Assembly: GCF_002224125.1 (NCBI RefSeq)
Contig: NZ_NCSM01000030.1
Span: 1 to 64,000, forward strand
Source: Streptomyces sp. NBS 14/10
GTDB taxonomy: Bacteria; Actinomycetota; Actinomycetes; Streptomycetales; Streptomycetaceae
Reading direction: 5' to 3'
DNA length: 64,000 nucleotides
In this document: positions 8,327 to 16,805 of the stretch, one piece after another
How positions within the stretch are numbered: position 1 is the stretch's first letter
How the letters are laid out: every line of letters starts with the position of its first letter
The notes under the pieces: model-generated
The model's database searches: none
What the model was told of the DNA's origin: nothing
Seen by the model: the letters and a program-made list of their open reading frames with translations, nothing else
Made by a program: the position numbers and the translations under genes

Positions 8327-8356
8327 GGGCGCCGGCCGGCGGTCCGGCCGGCGCCC
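8327..8356. terminator. Hairpin between prenyl synthase and glycosyltransferase
   Basis: A perfect 13-bp GC stem (8327-8339 with 8344-8356) with a 4-nt loop begins 7 nt after the polyprenyl synthase stop. Within an apparent operon it could partly terminate transcription and lower glycosyltransferase expression, or protect mRNA ends. Confidence 0.6.
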
Positions 8357-8362
8357 GGCCGG

Positions 8363-9403
8363 TCAGCTGCTGCGGTGCATGGCCAGGTCCACCAGCGACC
8401 GCAGACCCTGGGCGGCCTGTGGATCGAGGGTGACCTCGGCCAGCCGGCCCAGCGCCATGGTCCGCTGCCGGGCCGCCTCCGCCAGGGCCCAGTCGCGCCC
8501 GCCGGCCTGCTCGACCAGCGTGGTCGCGTGGGCGACGCCGGTGGACTTCAAGGGATGTTCGTCGTGGTACAGCTCGGCCAGCCGCCGCCCGGCGGGGGTA
8601 TCGCTGCGCAAGGCCGCGACGACCGGCAGGGACTTCTTGCGCCGGTGCAGATCGGCCCCGACCGGCTTCCCGGTCGCCCGGGTGTCCCCCCAGATGCCCA
8701 GCAGATCGTCCACCAGCTGGAAGGCCAGGCCCAGGTGGTGTCCGAAGCCGCGTAGGGCCTCCACCTGGGCGGGGCCGCCGTCGGCGGCGAGCGCGCCCAG
8801 GCCGCAGGCCCCGGCGAACAGCGCGGCCGTCTTGCCGGCGGCCATGGCCAGGCACTCCTCGAGATCCACGTCGGCGCGCTCCTCGAAGGCGAGGTCGGAG
8901 CTCTGGCCGGCGACCAGCTCCAGCAGCGCCCGGCAGAGTTCCCGGGCGCTCGTGGAGTGCCGTACGGGGGAGGGCGAGGAGGCCAGCTCCTCCATGGCCA
9001 GGACCAGCAGCGCGTCACCGGCCAGCAGCGCTTGGGCGGATCCGAACACGGTCCAGGCCGTGGGCCGGCCGCGGCGGGTGGCGTCCTGGTCCATGACGTC
9101 GTCGTGCAGCACCGAGAAGTTGTGCACCAGCTCCACCGCGGCGGCCGCGCCGAGCGCCCGCCCGGGCGTGGCGCCCAGGGCCTGCGCGCCGCCGAGCACC
9201 AGCGCGCCCCGCAGCCCCTTGCCCCACCCGTCGTCGGTGTGCCGCCCGGCCGCGTCGCACCACCCGAAGTGGTAGCGGGCGACCGTACGGACCGGCTCGG
9301 CCAGCCGGTCGAGGGCCTGGCGGATCCGGGGGCCGGTGAGCTCCCCGGCCCGGCGCAGCACCTGCCAGGATTCCGAGGTGTCCGGAGTCAGCGCGGTGGT
9401 CAT
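8363..9403 (-). CDS. Polyprenyl diphosphate synthase (probably GGPP or FPP synthase)
   Basis: A 346-aa all-helical trans-isoprenyl diphosphate synthase that condenses IPP with allylic diphosphates. The first aspartate-rich motif is DDVMD (101-105) preceded by ELVHNFSVLH; the second is the variant DDLLGIWGD (232-240) instead of DDxxD. KxxSLP follows at 257-260. The lack of a two-residue insertion in the first motif fits actinobacterial GGPP synthases, but chain length cannot be fixed by eye. The ATG overlaps the TGA stop of the terpene synthase (ATGA), so the two are coupled and this enzyme should supply its substrate. Confidence 0.9.
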   Translation of the reverse strand: MTTALTPDTSESWQVLRRAGELTGPRIRQALDRLAEPVRTVARYHFGWCDAAGRHTDDGWGKGLRGALVLGGAQALGATPGRALGAAAAVELVHNFSVLHDDVMDQDATRRGRPTAWTVFGSAQALLAGDALLVLAMEELASSPSPVRHSTSARELCRALLELVAGQSSDLAFEERADVDLEECLAMAAGKTAALFAGACGLGALAADGGPAQVEALRGFGHHLGLAFQLVDDLLGIWGDTRATGKPVGADLHRRKKSLPVVAALRSDTPAGRRLAELYHDEHPLKSTGVAHATTLVEQAGGRDWALAEAARQRTMALGRLAEVTLDPQAAQGLRSLVDLAMHRSS

Positions 9404-10479
9404 CGGTCGGCCACCACCAGATCGGGCTCCAGGTACAGCGCGGGCTGGGGCGCCGTGCCGCCGGTCCGCGACTGGTACCGCTTGGTGCGGCTGGACCAGT
9501 CGAGATTGCCGCGGATCCAGGTGCGCATGCCCGCGAGGTAGGGGGTGAGCAGGTCCAGGCGGTCCGGGTGCCGGGCTGACAGCCGCTTCTCGAGGGCCAG
9601 ATAGCGCCGGGTCTCCTCCGAGGTGGCCGCGCAGACATGGGCCATGGCCCGCGCCTGGTCCAGCTCCCGGTGGTGCTGTACGACGTACACCAGGTTGTGC
9701 ACCTCTCCCAGGGACCGCTCCTTCTCCAGCGAGTAGATGTCGTTGGTCCAGCAGACGACGTTGCAGGCGGCGTCCAGCGCGTCCCGGAACTCCTCGCTCT
9801 CGTAGAGATCCACCGGCACATCGAGGCGCTCCACCACGTCGATGAGGTCCATGCACACGTAGATCGCCCCGGTGTGGCGCCGGTTCTCGATGTAGTCGTC
9901 CTCGTCGGGGACGATGCCGCGCACCCGGTTGCCCGCCTCCCAGACCGCCGCCGCCGTCAGACAGTCCTCCAGGTGGCGTACGAAGCGCCGCCGCCAGCCC
10001 TCGGTCATCCCGGTCGCGGTGCGCCGCCACAGGTCCGCGAGGGAGGAGACCGAGGTCGGCAGATCGGAGCGGCGGGCCGCGGCGGCACCGTGGTCCGCGC
10101 TCTCCAGGACCGCGCGCATCCCCGCGACCACCTGCCCGGCGTGCTGCGGATCGCGGCCGAAGTCACCGTCGTCCAGCTGGTCGTCGACGAGGAAGAGCCA
10201 GGCGAACCAGTCCGCCATCAGGAGGATCCGCTCCTCGTCGGCCGTCGGATAGACCACCGAGGCGAACCAGCCGAAGTCCGCGTGCTCGAAGCGCCGCCTG
10301 GCCGACTCCCGCTGGATGAGGCCCACCGTACGCACCCACTCGCTCAGCTGCCGGCGCGCCTGTTCGGCGCGCCGGTTCACCTGGTGCGGGAAGGGGCAGT
10401 AGAGCTCCGGTATCCGGTCGGCCGGTGTTGTGTCCGCCGGCCCTGTCGGCCCTGTCGGCCCTGTCGGTCCTGTGGTCAT
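9400..10479 (-). CDS. Class I terpene synthase (cyclase)
   Basis: A 359-aa bacterial terpene synthase that ionises a prenyl diphosphate and cyclises the cation. The metal motifs are intact: the aspartate-rich DDQLDD at 99-104, and the NSE triad NDIYSLEKE at 246-254. The pyrophosphate sensor Arg is likely in ENRRHTGA (about 200) and the C-terminal RY pair is at 334-335. The protein begins with a GPT repeat encoded by a 9-bp tandem repeat. The start ATG overlaps the upstream P450 stop and the stop overlaps the downstream prenyl synthase start, so three genes are translationally linked. It could use FPP or GGPP; the product is not predictable from sequence alone. Confidence 0.93.
   Translation of the reverse strand: MTTGPTGPTGPTGPADTTPADRIPELYCPFPHQVNRRAEQARRQLSEWVRTVGLIQRESARRRFEHADFGWFASVVYPTADEERILLMADWFAWLFLVDDQLDDGDFGRDPQHAGQVVAGMRAVLESADHGAAAARRSDLPTSVSSLADLWRRTATGMTEGWRRRFVRHLEDCLTAAAVWEAGNRVRGIVPDEDDYIENRRHTGAIYVCMDLIDVVERLDVPVDLYESEEFRDALDAACNVVCWTNDIYSLEKERSLGEVHNLVYVVQHHRELDQARAMAHVCAATSEETRRYLALEKRLSARHPDRLDLLTPYLAGMRTWIRGNLDWSSRTKRYQSRTGGTAPQPALYLEPDLVVADR
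10439..10474. repeat. 9-bp tandem repeat at the 5' end of the terpene synthase gene
   Basis: Three exact copies and one variant of GGCCCTGTC lie head to tail (10439-10465, then 10466-10474). They encode the GPT repeats just after the terpene synthase start codon. The unit is a multiple of 3, so copy changes would keep the frame. Confidence 0.85.
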
Positions 10480-11891
10480 CGGCGCTCCTCCAGCCGCAGG
10501 TGGATACCGCCCCCGGGGTGCAGAGTGATCATCGCCTCGGGGTGGACCTCGGTCGTCGCCTTGGGCAGCACCAGCCGGTATCGGCGGGCGACTGTCGCCA
10601 GGACCAGGACCAGCTCCGTGAGGGCGAAGTGCTTGCCGATGCAGATCCGGTGGCCGGCGCCGAAGGGCGTGTAGACGTGCTTGGGCCGGTCGGCGATCGC
10701 CTCGGGTGTGAACCGCTCGGGGACGAAGCGCTCCGGGTCGTCCCAGAAGTCCGGGTGCCGGTGCAGGAAGTAGCTGTTGATCAGGACGTTGGTGTTCGCC
10801 GGGACCCGGTACCCGTCGATCACATCCTCCTCGCGCGCCCGGCGCATGAACTGGTAGGCGGGGGAGTAGATCCGCAGGGTCTCGTCGCACACCATCCGGG
10901 TGTACGTCAGCCGGGGAAGGTCCTCGAAGGACGGTACGGTCCGCTCGCCGAGCACGGCGTCCACCTCGGCGTGCAGCTTCTCCTCCACCTCGGGGTGCCG
11001 GGCGAGCAGATAGAAGGCCCAGGAGAGGGTGTTGGTGGTGGTCTCGTAGGCCCCGATGCAGATGTTCAGCACCTCGTGGTGCAGCTGCTCCAGGTCCATG
11101 CCCTTGCCGTCCTCCTCGTCCACGGAGTGGAGCAGCAGGGTCAGCAGATCGGCCTCGTCGCCGACGGGGACGTCCGCCCGCAGCTTCTCCTGGATGAACT
11201 CGGAGACGAAGGTGTCCATGTCGCCGATCGCCCGGTGCAGCCTGCGGTTGCGGGGCGTCGGGACGTTCAGCGGGGGGAAGGGGAAGCGGAAGAAGTCGCC
11301 GAGGATGGCGTTGGCCGTCTGGAAGGCCCGCTCGAACGCCTGGGCCGTCCCGCCGACGTCGGCGCTGAACAGCGACCGGTTGACGATGCGCAGCGCGAGT
11401 TGGCCGATCTCGTCGGTGACGTCCAGAACCTCATGGGTACGCGGCTCCCAGCGCTGGAGCATCTGGTCGGCCTCGTCGGTCATGTTGCGGGCGAAGTGGC
11501 TGACCGTACGCGGGGTGAAGTGCGGCGCCATCATCCGCCGCTGCCGACGCCACAGCTCCATGTCCGCGTTGGCGATCAGGCCCTTGCGCAGCACCGGCCG
11601 GACCACGCGGAAGAGCATCGCGTCCTTGTCGTAGCTCTCGCCCTTCTCGACCAGGATGTGCCGGATGTAGTCCGGGTGGTTGACCAGCACGATGGGGATG
11701 CCCAACGGCCGGAAGCGGAAGATGTCCCCGTACCGGGCGAGGCCGGCTCCGAGGAAGCTCAGTTGGTCGTTGCGGAAGGCCAGCGCCCCGCCGATACCGT
11801 CTTTGCGGCGGATCGTCGGTATCTCTCTGGTCTCTGGCCGTCGGCCCGCGTCGGGCACGGCCGGTGCTGAAGACATGGGTAATCCGTTCAT
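10476..11891 (-). CDS. Cytochrome P450 (terpene-tailoring, eukaryote-like type)
   Basis: A P450 monooxygenase of up to 471 aa, with the heme loop FGAGHRICIG (Cys about 417), ExxR as ETLR, and an I-helix GAYETTTNT. The FRFPFPPLN segment and overall pattern resemble bacterial P450s of terpene clusters such as those acting on pentalenene-type products. It should hydroxylate the cluster terpene with electrons from ferredoxins coded elsewhere. The start is ATG 11891 or, equally possible, ATG 11876 (MSSAPAV); neither has a strong ribosome site. Its stop overlaps the terpene synthase start. It is about 100 bp from the next P450, which is related and probably arose by duplication. Confidence 0.92.
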   Translation of the reverse strand: MNGLPMSSAPAVPDAGRRPETREIPTIRRKDGIGGALAFRNDQLSFLGAGLARYGDIFRFRPLGIPIVLVNHPDYIRHILVEKGESYDKDAMLFRVVRPVLRKGLIANADMELWRRQRRMMAPHFTPRTVSHFARNMTDEADQMLQRWEPRTHEVLDVTDEIGQLALRIVNRSLFSADVGGTAQAFERAFQTANAILGDFFRFPFPPLNVPTPRNRRLHRAIGDMDTFVSEFIQEKLRADVPVGDEADLLTLLLHSVDEEDGKGMDLEQLHHEVLNICIGAYETTTNTLSWAFYLLARHPEVEEKLHAEVDAVLGERTVPSFEDLPRLTYTRMVCDETLRIYSPAYQFMRRAREEDVIDGYRVPANTNVLINSYFLHRHPDFWDDPERFVPERFTPEAIADRPKHVYTPFGAGHRICIGKHFALTELVLVLATVARRYRLVLPKATTEVHPEAMITLHPGGGIHLRLEERR

Positions 11892-11991
11892 CGGTGCGGT
11901 GACATCCCAGGACGGCGCTCATCCGCCGTGGGCATTCAGAAGCCGTGGGCTTGAAGAGACGAAGGGGGTCCGCTCGCGTGGGCGAGGTCGG

Positions 11992-13362
11992 TCAACGACG
12001 CGCCAGGCGCAGCTGGATGCCGCCCTTGGGGTGCAGGGTGACCAGCGGTGCGAACCCGACCGGCGGCTGCCCCGGGGGCACCGTCACGGTGAAGTTCTGC
12101 GCGAGCATCGCGATGACGATCTGCATTTCGGTGAGGGCAAAATATTTGCCGATGCAGTATCGAGGCCCGCTGCCGAACGGCTGGTAGACATTGCGCGGCC
12201 GCTTGGCCGTGTTCTCCGGAGCGAAGCGCTCGGGATCGAAGCGATCCGGGTCGGGCCAGAATTCCGGGTGCCGGTGGTAGGTCAGGAAGTTGAGATAGAC
12301 ACCGCATCCCTCGGGGATGCGATAGCCGCCGATCTCGTCCTCGTGAATGGCCCGGCGCATGGTCTGCCAGGCGGGGGTGTGCAGCCGCAGGGTCTCATCC
12401 ATGACCATACGGGTGTAGGTCAGCTCGGACAGATCCTCCAGGGTCGGCACCCGTCCGTCGAGGACCTGGTCGACCTCCTCCTGCACTCGGCGCTGGACTT
12501 CCGGGTGCCGGGCCAGTCGATAGCAGACCCAGGCCATGGAATTGCTGGACGTCTCGTATCCGGAGACGATGGTGGAAAGGATTTCGCCGAGCAGTTCCTG
12601 CCGGGTGAGGTTCACCCCGCTCGTGGGGTGGGTCATGGTCAGCAGCGCGGCGAAGAGATCGCGCCGCTCGGCCGGGTCGGCCTCCCGGTCCGCCACGAGC
12701 CGGTCGACGAAGCCGTCCATGTCGCGGATGAGCGCCCGCAGCCGGGGGCGCCGGTTCAGCGGCGGGAAGGGGAAGCGGAAGAAGTTCCCGATGATGGTGT
12801 TGAGCTCGAGGAAGTTCCGCTCGAACAAGGCGACTTCGGCGCTTGCCTCCACGCCGAACAGGGAGCGGAGGGCGATCTTCAGGGCGAGGTCGCGGATGTC
12901 CGCGGAGATGTCGACCACCGCGTCGGGGTCGTCCCGGCCCGCCCATCTGTCCAGCAGCTCGCCGGTCAGCTCGGTCATACCGGGCGTCAGGTCGACGATG
13001 CTGCCCCGGTTGAAGGAGGGCTGCATCATCCGTCGCCGGGTGCGCCAGCGCTCTCCGCCCGGATTGGATACGAGTCCGCCCCGGAATACGGTCTGGACCG
13101 CACGGTAGAGGAAGTTGTCCTTGTCGTAGTTGGCGTGTGCGTCCACCAGCACATGCTGGAAGTGGTCGGGGTGGTTGATGAGAACCATCGGAAGGCCACC
13201 CAAGCGCAGGCGGACGATGTCCCCGCGGGTGGCGGCATGCGATACAAAACTCAACTGGTCACGACGGGCCGCGAGGATGCCCGACAGGTTTTCTCTCAGG
13301 CTGAGACTCGGGATTGCCGAATACTTGGATAACTCTTTGCTGCTGCGTGTCGGTGCGGTCAT
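11992..13362 (-). CDS. Cytochrome P450 (terpene-tailoring), first gene of cluster
   Basis: A 456-aa P450. Heme loop FGSGPRYCIG (Cys about 403), ExxR as ETLR and I-helix SGYETSSNS are intact. It shares the QLSF, YDKD, RRRMM-like, FFRFPFPPLN and TYTRMVxDETLR segments with the downstream P450, so the two are paralogues that probably oxidise successive positions. The ATG at 13362 is chosen over the longer frame to 13383 because GGGGG lies 5 nt upstream. It is the first gene of the minus-strand terpenoid operon; the promoter must lie in the relatively AT-rich 13363-13578. Confidence 0.92.
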   Translation of the reverse strand: MTAPTRSSKELSKYSAIPSLSLRENLSGILAARRDQLSFVSHAATRGDIVRLRLGGLPMVLINHPDHFQHVLVDAHANYDKDNFLYRAVQTVFRGGLVSNPGGERWRTRRRMMQPSFNRGSIVDLTPGMTELTGELLDRWAGRDDPDAVVDISADIRDLALKIALRSLFGVEASAEVALFERNFLELNTIIGNFFRFPFPPLNRRPRLRALIRDMDGFVDRLVADREADPAERRDLFAALLTMTHPTSGVNLTRQELLGEILSTIVSGYETSSNSMAWVCYRLARHPEVQRRVQEEVDQVLDGRVPTLEDLSELTYTRMVMDETLRLHTPAWQTMRRAIHEDEIGGYRIPEGCGVYLNFLTYHRHPEFWPDPDRFDPERFAPENTAKRPRNVYQPFGSGPRYCIGKYFALTEMQIVIAMLAQNFTVTVPPGQPPVGFAPLVTLHPKGGIQLRLARR

Positions 13363-13439
13363 ATAATGCCCCCGATTCTGCAATAGCAGATCCTATGGCC
13401 CGAGAGTATGCCAGAGCTTGTTTTCCGGTGTCGACCCCT

Positions 13440-13456
13440 CAAATGATCAGCATTTG
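13440..13456. promoter_or_regulatory. Inverted repeat in terpenoid-cluster promoter region
   Basis: CAAATG and CATTTG arms are separated by 5 bp, about 80-95 bp upstream of the first P450 start, in an AT-rich stretch. It could be a regulator site; no regulator is coded in the cluster. Confidence 0.3.
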
Positions 13457-13578
13457 GTCGGAATTTATCGGGCTGCGCCATAGGGGTGGATTTGATTTCG
13501 TCGAGGATGCGCGGATTTGAGCGCCGTTGCAACAGCAACAGCTGCCCACCGACACCGGCCGACCCGGCGAACGGCCGT

Positions 13579-14178
13579 TCAGAACTTGCCCATCTGCTCC
13601 TCGGTGCGGTGCCCCAACCGACTGGAGAACTCCGTGAGGAAGGCGTCGTCGAGCGGCGGCCACCCCCAGAAGTCGAACGCGAGCGCCCCGAGGCCGAAGC
13701 CGGAGCCGAACCGCCACTCGGTGACCGGGACGGCCGCCGCGCACGCGGAACAGGCCACGCTTCCTCCCTCGCCCGTCTCCTTCCAGACGCCGATGGCCTC
13801 CCGGTACGGCCGCCAGACCTCGTCGTCCGCCTCGAACTCCTCCGGATAGTCGATGATCACGGTCGTGGTGTCGCAGCGCGGACAGCTCGCCGAGTCCGCC
13901 TCGTCCTGGCCCTGGCCCCCGACGTAGTAGTCCCGCCCGACCATGACCGCCACCGGGCCGGGCTGCCACGTCGTCTCCGCCGAACCCACCACGGCCCCGT
14001 CCCAGCGGGGGCCCGGCACATATCCCTCGTCGGCGGTCTGGCTGTAGACCCCTTCGCCGGACGTCTCGCGCGTGATCACGCCTTCGGAGACCAGCCAGTC
14101 GACCATCCGCTCGGCGAGCGGCCCGGCCTCCCGCTCGTCCGCCTCCACGTCCACGATCCGCTGAAAGTAGTCGCCCAT
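13579..14178 (-). CDS. Conserved hypothetical protein with zinc-ribbon-like cysteines
   Basis: A 199-aa protein I do not recognise as a named family. It is acidic and probably soluble. Two CxxC pairs, SCPRC (about 98) and ACSAC (about 145), could bind a zinc ion, and the end is Trp/Phe rich (FDFWGWPPLDDAFL). Similar proteins are common in Streptomyces genomes as uncharacterised ORFs. The frame is open far upstream, but the ATG at 14178 gives a sensible N-terminus MGDYFQRIVDVE. It lies between the terpenoid cluster and the proline regulator and may mark the edge of the cluster. Confidence 0.75.
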   Translation of the reverse strand: MGDYFQRIVDVEADEREAGPLAERMVDWLVSEGVITRETSGEGVYSQTADEGYVPGPRWDGAVVGSAETTWQPGPVAVMVGRDYYVGGQGQDEADSASCPRCDTTTVIIDYPEEFEADDEVWRPYREAIGVWKETGEGGSVACSACAAAVPVTEWRFGSGFGLGALAFDFWGWPPLDDAFLTEFSSRLGHRTEEQMGKF

Positions 14179-14297
14179 GGCCGGCCCCTGTCGCTGTCGC
14201 TCATCGTCCTCAGGTCCCCCGATCGACTCCCCGACCGGCGGTGCCCACTGTGCCACCCGCCACCGACAACGGGCCGCGCCCAGGGTGTGGGCGCCGC

Positions 14298-15635
14298 TCA
14301 CAGCCGCGCGGACTTGAGCGCCATGTGCAGCAGCAGACGGTCCTCGCCCGCGTCGAGGTCGAGTCCGGTCAGCTGCTCGACGCGGGAGAGCCGGTAGTAG
14401 AGCGTCTGCCGGTGGATGCCGAGCGCCTGGGCGGTGCGGCTCGCCTGCCCCGCGCAGTCCAGGAACGCCTCGGCGGTGCGGGCGAGTTCGGCGTGCGGGG
14501 GCTTCAACAGGGCCTGTACGACGGGGTCGGGGCCGGTCAGCGCGGGCAGCGCGGCCAGCAGGCGGTACGGCCCGATGGCCGCCCACTCCGCGACCGGCCC
14601 CAGCCGTGCGTCCGCCCGAGCGGCCCGCGCGGCGGCCAGCGCCTCGGACCAGGCGGCGGGCAGATCGTCCAGGCCGCGGCGCGGTGCGCTGACGCCCGCG
14701 GATCCCCCCTCCCGTACGGTCCCGGGGCGCTCCAACGCGCGGGCGGCGTCGGCCCGCGCGCTGACTGCGCCGCCCGGACCGGCCCCTGCGGAGCGCAGCA
14801 GCTGTTCGGCCGCGGTACGGGCCGGGTCCAGGGCCGTCGAGGCGCGCAGCCGGACCAGCGCGGCCAGGCCCGCCGCCGGGGAGCGCCCGTCCGCCGGGCC
14901 CGCCGCGGGGCCCGGTCCGGGTGGCACCGGGAGTACGCAGACGGCGGCCACCCCGGGCGGGCTGGGCAGCCGGGTGGCGGGGTGGTCCGCGGCGTCATCG
15001 GCGTTCGCGGCGTCCCCTGGGGCCCACGGGGTCACCGCGACAAGCGCCAGCGGCCCGTCGGCCGCCCCGCGCAGCGCGGCGCGCAGGGCCGTACGGGCGG
15101 TGTCGCGGCCGCCCGGCGGCCCGGTCAGCAGATCGCGCAGCTGCCCGCCCAGCTCCTCGTCGGCCTGCGCCTCCGCCGCCAGCAGCGCCCCGATCCGGGA
15201 TGCCGTCTCCATCGCGCGGGCGAGCCGGGGGTCGGGCGGGCCGGACGGTCCGCCGAGCTCCAGGTCGGACAGATGGCCGTCATCGAGCAGCCACACATAG
15301 CCGTGCACCACGCCCCGGTGGCGCACCGGCAGACAGATCCGGCCCATGAAGACTCCAGCCCCCGGATCCGGCGGGATCCGCAGCGGGGCCTGGGCCCGGG
15401 CGATGCCGAAGCCCTCGAACCAGGCGCGCACCGCCGCCGTGGACCGGCGCCGCAGGATGGAGCGGGTCCGCACCGGGTCGAGCGCCAGCTCGTCGGCCTC
15501 GTCACCCTTGTCGGGGTCACCCCCGCTGTCATGTGCCCCGAAGGCGATTAGCTCGAAGTCACGGTTCTCCAGCGTCGCGGGCGCGCCGAGCGCCGCCGAG
15601 ATCTCGTCCACAAGCTGCTGATAGTCGTCGAGCAC
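14298..15635 (-). CDS. PucR/CdaR-type regulator of proline catabolism
   Basis: A 445-aa activator of the PucR family. The C-terminal helix-turn-helix is clear ([20 protein letters not shown], then [14 protein letters not shown]) and the middle is a GGDEF-like/linker region rich in Ala and Pro. The start is set at GTG 15635 because GGAAGGAGG lies 7 nt upstream; an ATG at 15680 has no such site. It diverges from the proline dehydrogenase gene, and the matching S. coelicolor neighbourhood also pairs this regulator type with proline genes. It most likely activates them in response to proline, but that is inference. Confidence 0.88.
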   Translation of the reverse strand: MLDDYQQLVDEISAALGAPATLENRDFELIAFGAHDSGGDPDKGDEADELALDPVRTRSILRRRSTAAVRAWFEGFGIARAQAPLRIPPDPGAGVFMGRICLPVRHRGVVHGYVWLLDDGHLSDLELGGPSGPPDPRLARAMETASRIGALLAAEAQADEELGGQLRDLLTGPPGGRDTARTALRAALRGAADGPLALVAVTPWAPGDAANADDAADHPATRLPSPPGVAAVCVLPVPPGPGPAAGPADGRSPAAGLAALVRLRASTALDPARTAAEQLLRSAGAGPGGAVSARADAARALERPGTVREGGSAGVSAPRRGLDDLPAAWSEALAAARAARADARLGPVAEWAAIGPYRLLAALPALTGPDPVVQALLKPPHAELARTAEAFLDCAGQASRTAQALGIHRQTLYYRLSRVEQLTGLDLDAGEDRLLLHMALKSARL

Positions 15636-15800
15636 CCGCCCGCCTCCTTCCACCGCTTCCCTGCTCTCATTCTCATACATATGTCTGAGATCCCGGACAC
15701 GGATGCGTGACAGCTGTCGATGGCCGGGAATGCGAGCGATCCTTAAGTTTCACGGTGAGTCAACAAAGCCGTCCGACGGCCGTCATCGTGGAGGTGCCCC
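15636..15800. promoter_or_regulatory. Divergent promoter region of proline catabolism genes
   Basis: A 165-bp gap between the regulator and proline dehydrogenase must hold both promoters. It contains an AT-rich CATACATATG stretch and CTTAAG near the dehydrogenase side. I cannot single out the operator. Confidence 0.45.
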
Positions 15801-16727
15801 GTGCTGGGTCCCGTGCTGCTCGCCGCTTCCCGCAGTGCCGCCATCCGCCGTATCGTCTCGGCCGCCCCGGTGACCCGCCCGACGGTGGACCGGTTCGTCG
15901 CCGGTGAGCGTCTGGCCGAGGCGATCCCGGTCGTCCGCACCCTGGCGGAGCGCGGCCTGGAGGTCACGCTCGACCACTTGGGCGAGGACATCACCGACCC
16001 GGCCGAGGCGCTGCGCAACCGGGACGCCTATCTCGCGCTGACCGAGGCGCTGGCCGCCGGGGGCCTGGCCGGGCGGGCGGAGATGTCGGTGAAGCTGTCG
16101 GCCTTCGGGCAGGCGCTGCCCGGCGGCCACGATCTGGCGCTGGCCCATGTGACCCCGGTGGTGGAGGCGGCGGACGCGGCGGGCACCACCGTCACCCTGG
16201 ACATGGAGGACCACACCACCGTGGACTCCACCCTCGCGATCCTCGCCGAGCTGCGCCGGCGGTTCCCGAGGACCGGCGCGGTCCTCCAGTCGTATCTCTT
16301 CCGCACCGAGGACGACTGCCGGGCGCTGGCCGGGGAAGGCTCGCGGGTGCGGCTGGTGAAGGGCGCGTACAAGGAGCCGGTGAGCGTCGCGTACCAGGAC
16401 AAGCGCGAGGTCGATCTGGCCTATGTGCGCTGCTTGAAGATCCTCATGGCGGGCGAGGGCTATCCGATGATCGGCTCCCACGACCCCCGGATGGTCGCCA
16501 TCACCCAGGAGCTGGCGCGCCGCTTCGGCCGCAAGCTCGACGAGTACGAGTTCCAGATGCTGTACGGGATCCGCCCGGCCGAGCAGGAGCGGCTTGCCGC
16601 CGAGGGGCACCGTATGCGGGTTTATGTCCCGTATGGAACAGACTGGTATGGGTACTTCATGCGGCGCCTCGCGGAGCGCCCCGCGAACCTGGCGTTCTTC
16701 CTGCGCTCGCTGGTCGGCCGCGGCTGA
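15801..16727 (+). CDS. Proline dehydrogenase
   Basis: A 308-aa monofunctional FAD-linked proline dehydrogenase (TIM barrel) that oxidises proline to P5C. Family motifs visible are SVKLSAFGQ, VTLDMEDHTT, VLQSYLFRTEDD, RLVKGAYKEP and YEFQMLYGIRP. The C-terminal RVYVPYGTDWYGYFMRRLAERPAN is the substrate-binding end with the paired arginines. GTG 15801 has GGAGGT 5 nt upstream. It forms a two-gene operon with P5C dehydrogenase 78 bp downstream, the usual split arrangement of actinobacteria instead of a fused PutA. Confidence 0.96.
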   Translation: MLGPVLLAASRSAAIRRIVSAAPVTRPTVDRFVAGERLAEAIPVVRTLAERGLEVTLDHLGEDITDPAEALRNRDAYLALTEALAAGGLAGRAEMSVKLSAFGQALPGGHDLALAHVTPVVEAADAAGTTVTLDMEDHTTVDSTLAILAELRRRFPRTGAVLQSYLFRTEDDCRALAGEGSRVRLVKGAYKEPVSVAYQDKREVDLAYVRCLKILMAGEGYPMIGSHDPRMVAITQELARRFGRKLDEYEFQMLYGIRPAEQERLAAEGHRMRVYVPYGTDWYGYFMRRLAERPANLAFFLRSLVGRG

Positions 16728-16805
16728 CCAGCCGGAACGCTCCTCCCCCCGCCCCCTCGCGTACACGACGATCGACCCCGACGCTCGAAGGAGACAAAGG
16801 CCACC

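Noticed and set aside
6925..13362. CotB-like (cyclooctatin) cluster
   Set aside because: The gene set is similar (GGPP synthase, cyclase, two P450s), but the terpene synthase here does not resemble CotB2 as I remember it (a different first motif and N-terminus), and a glycosyltransferase is added.
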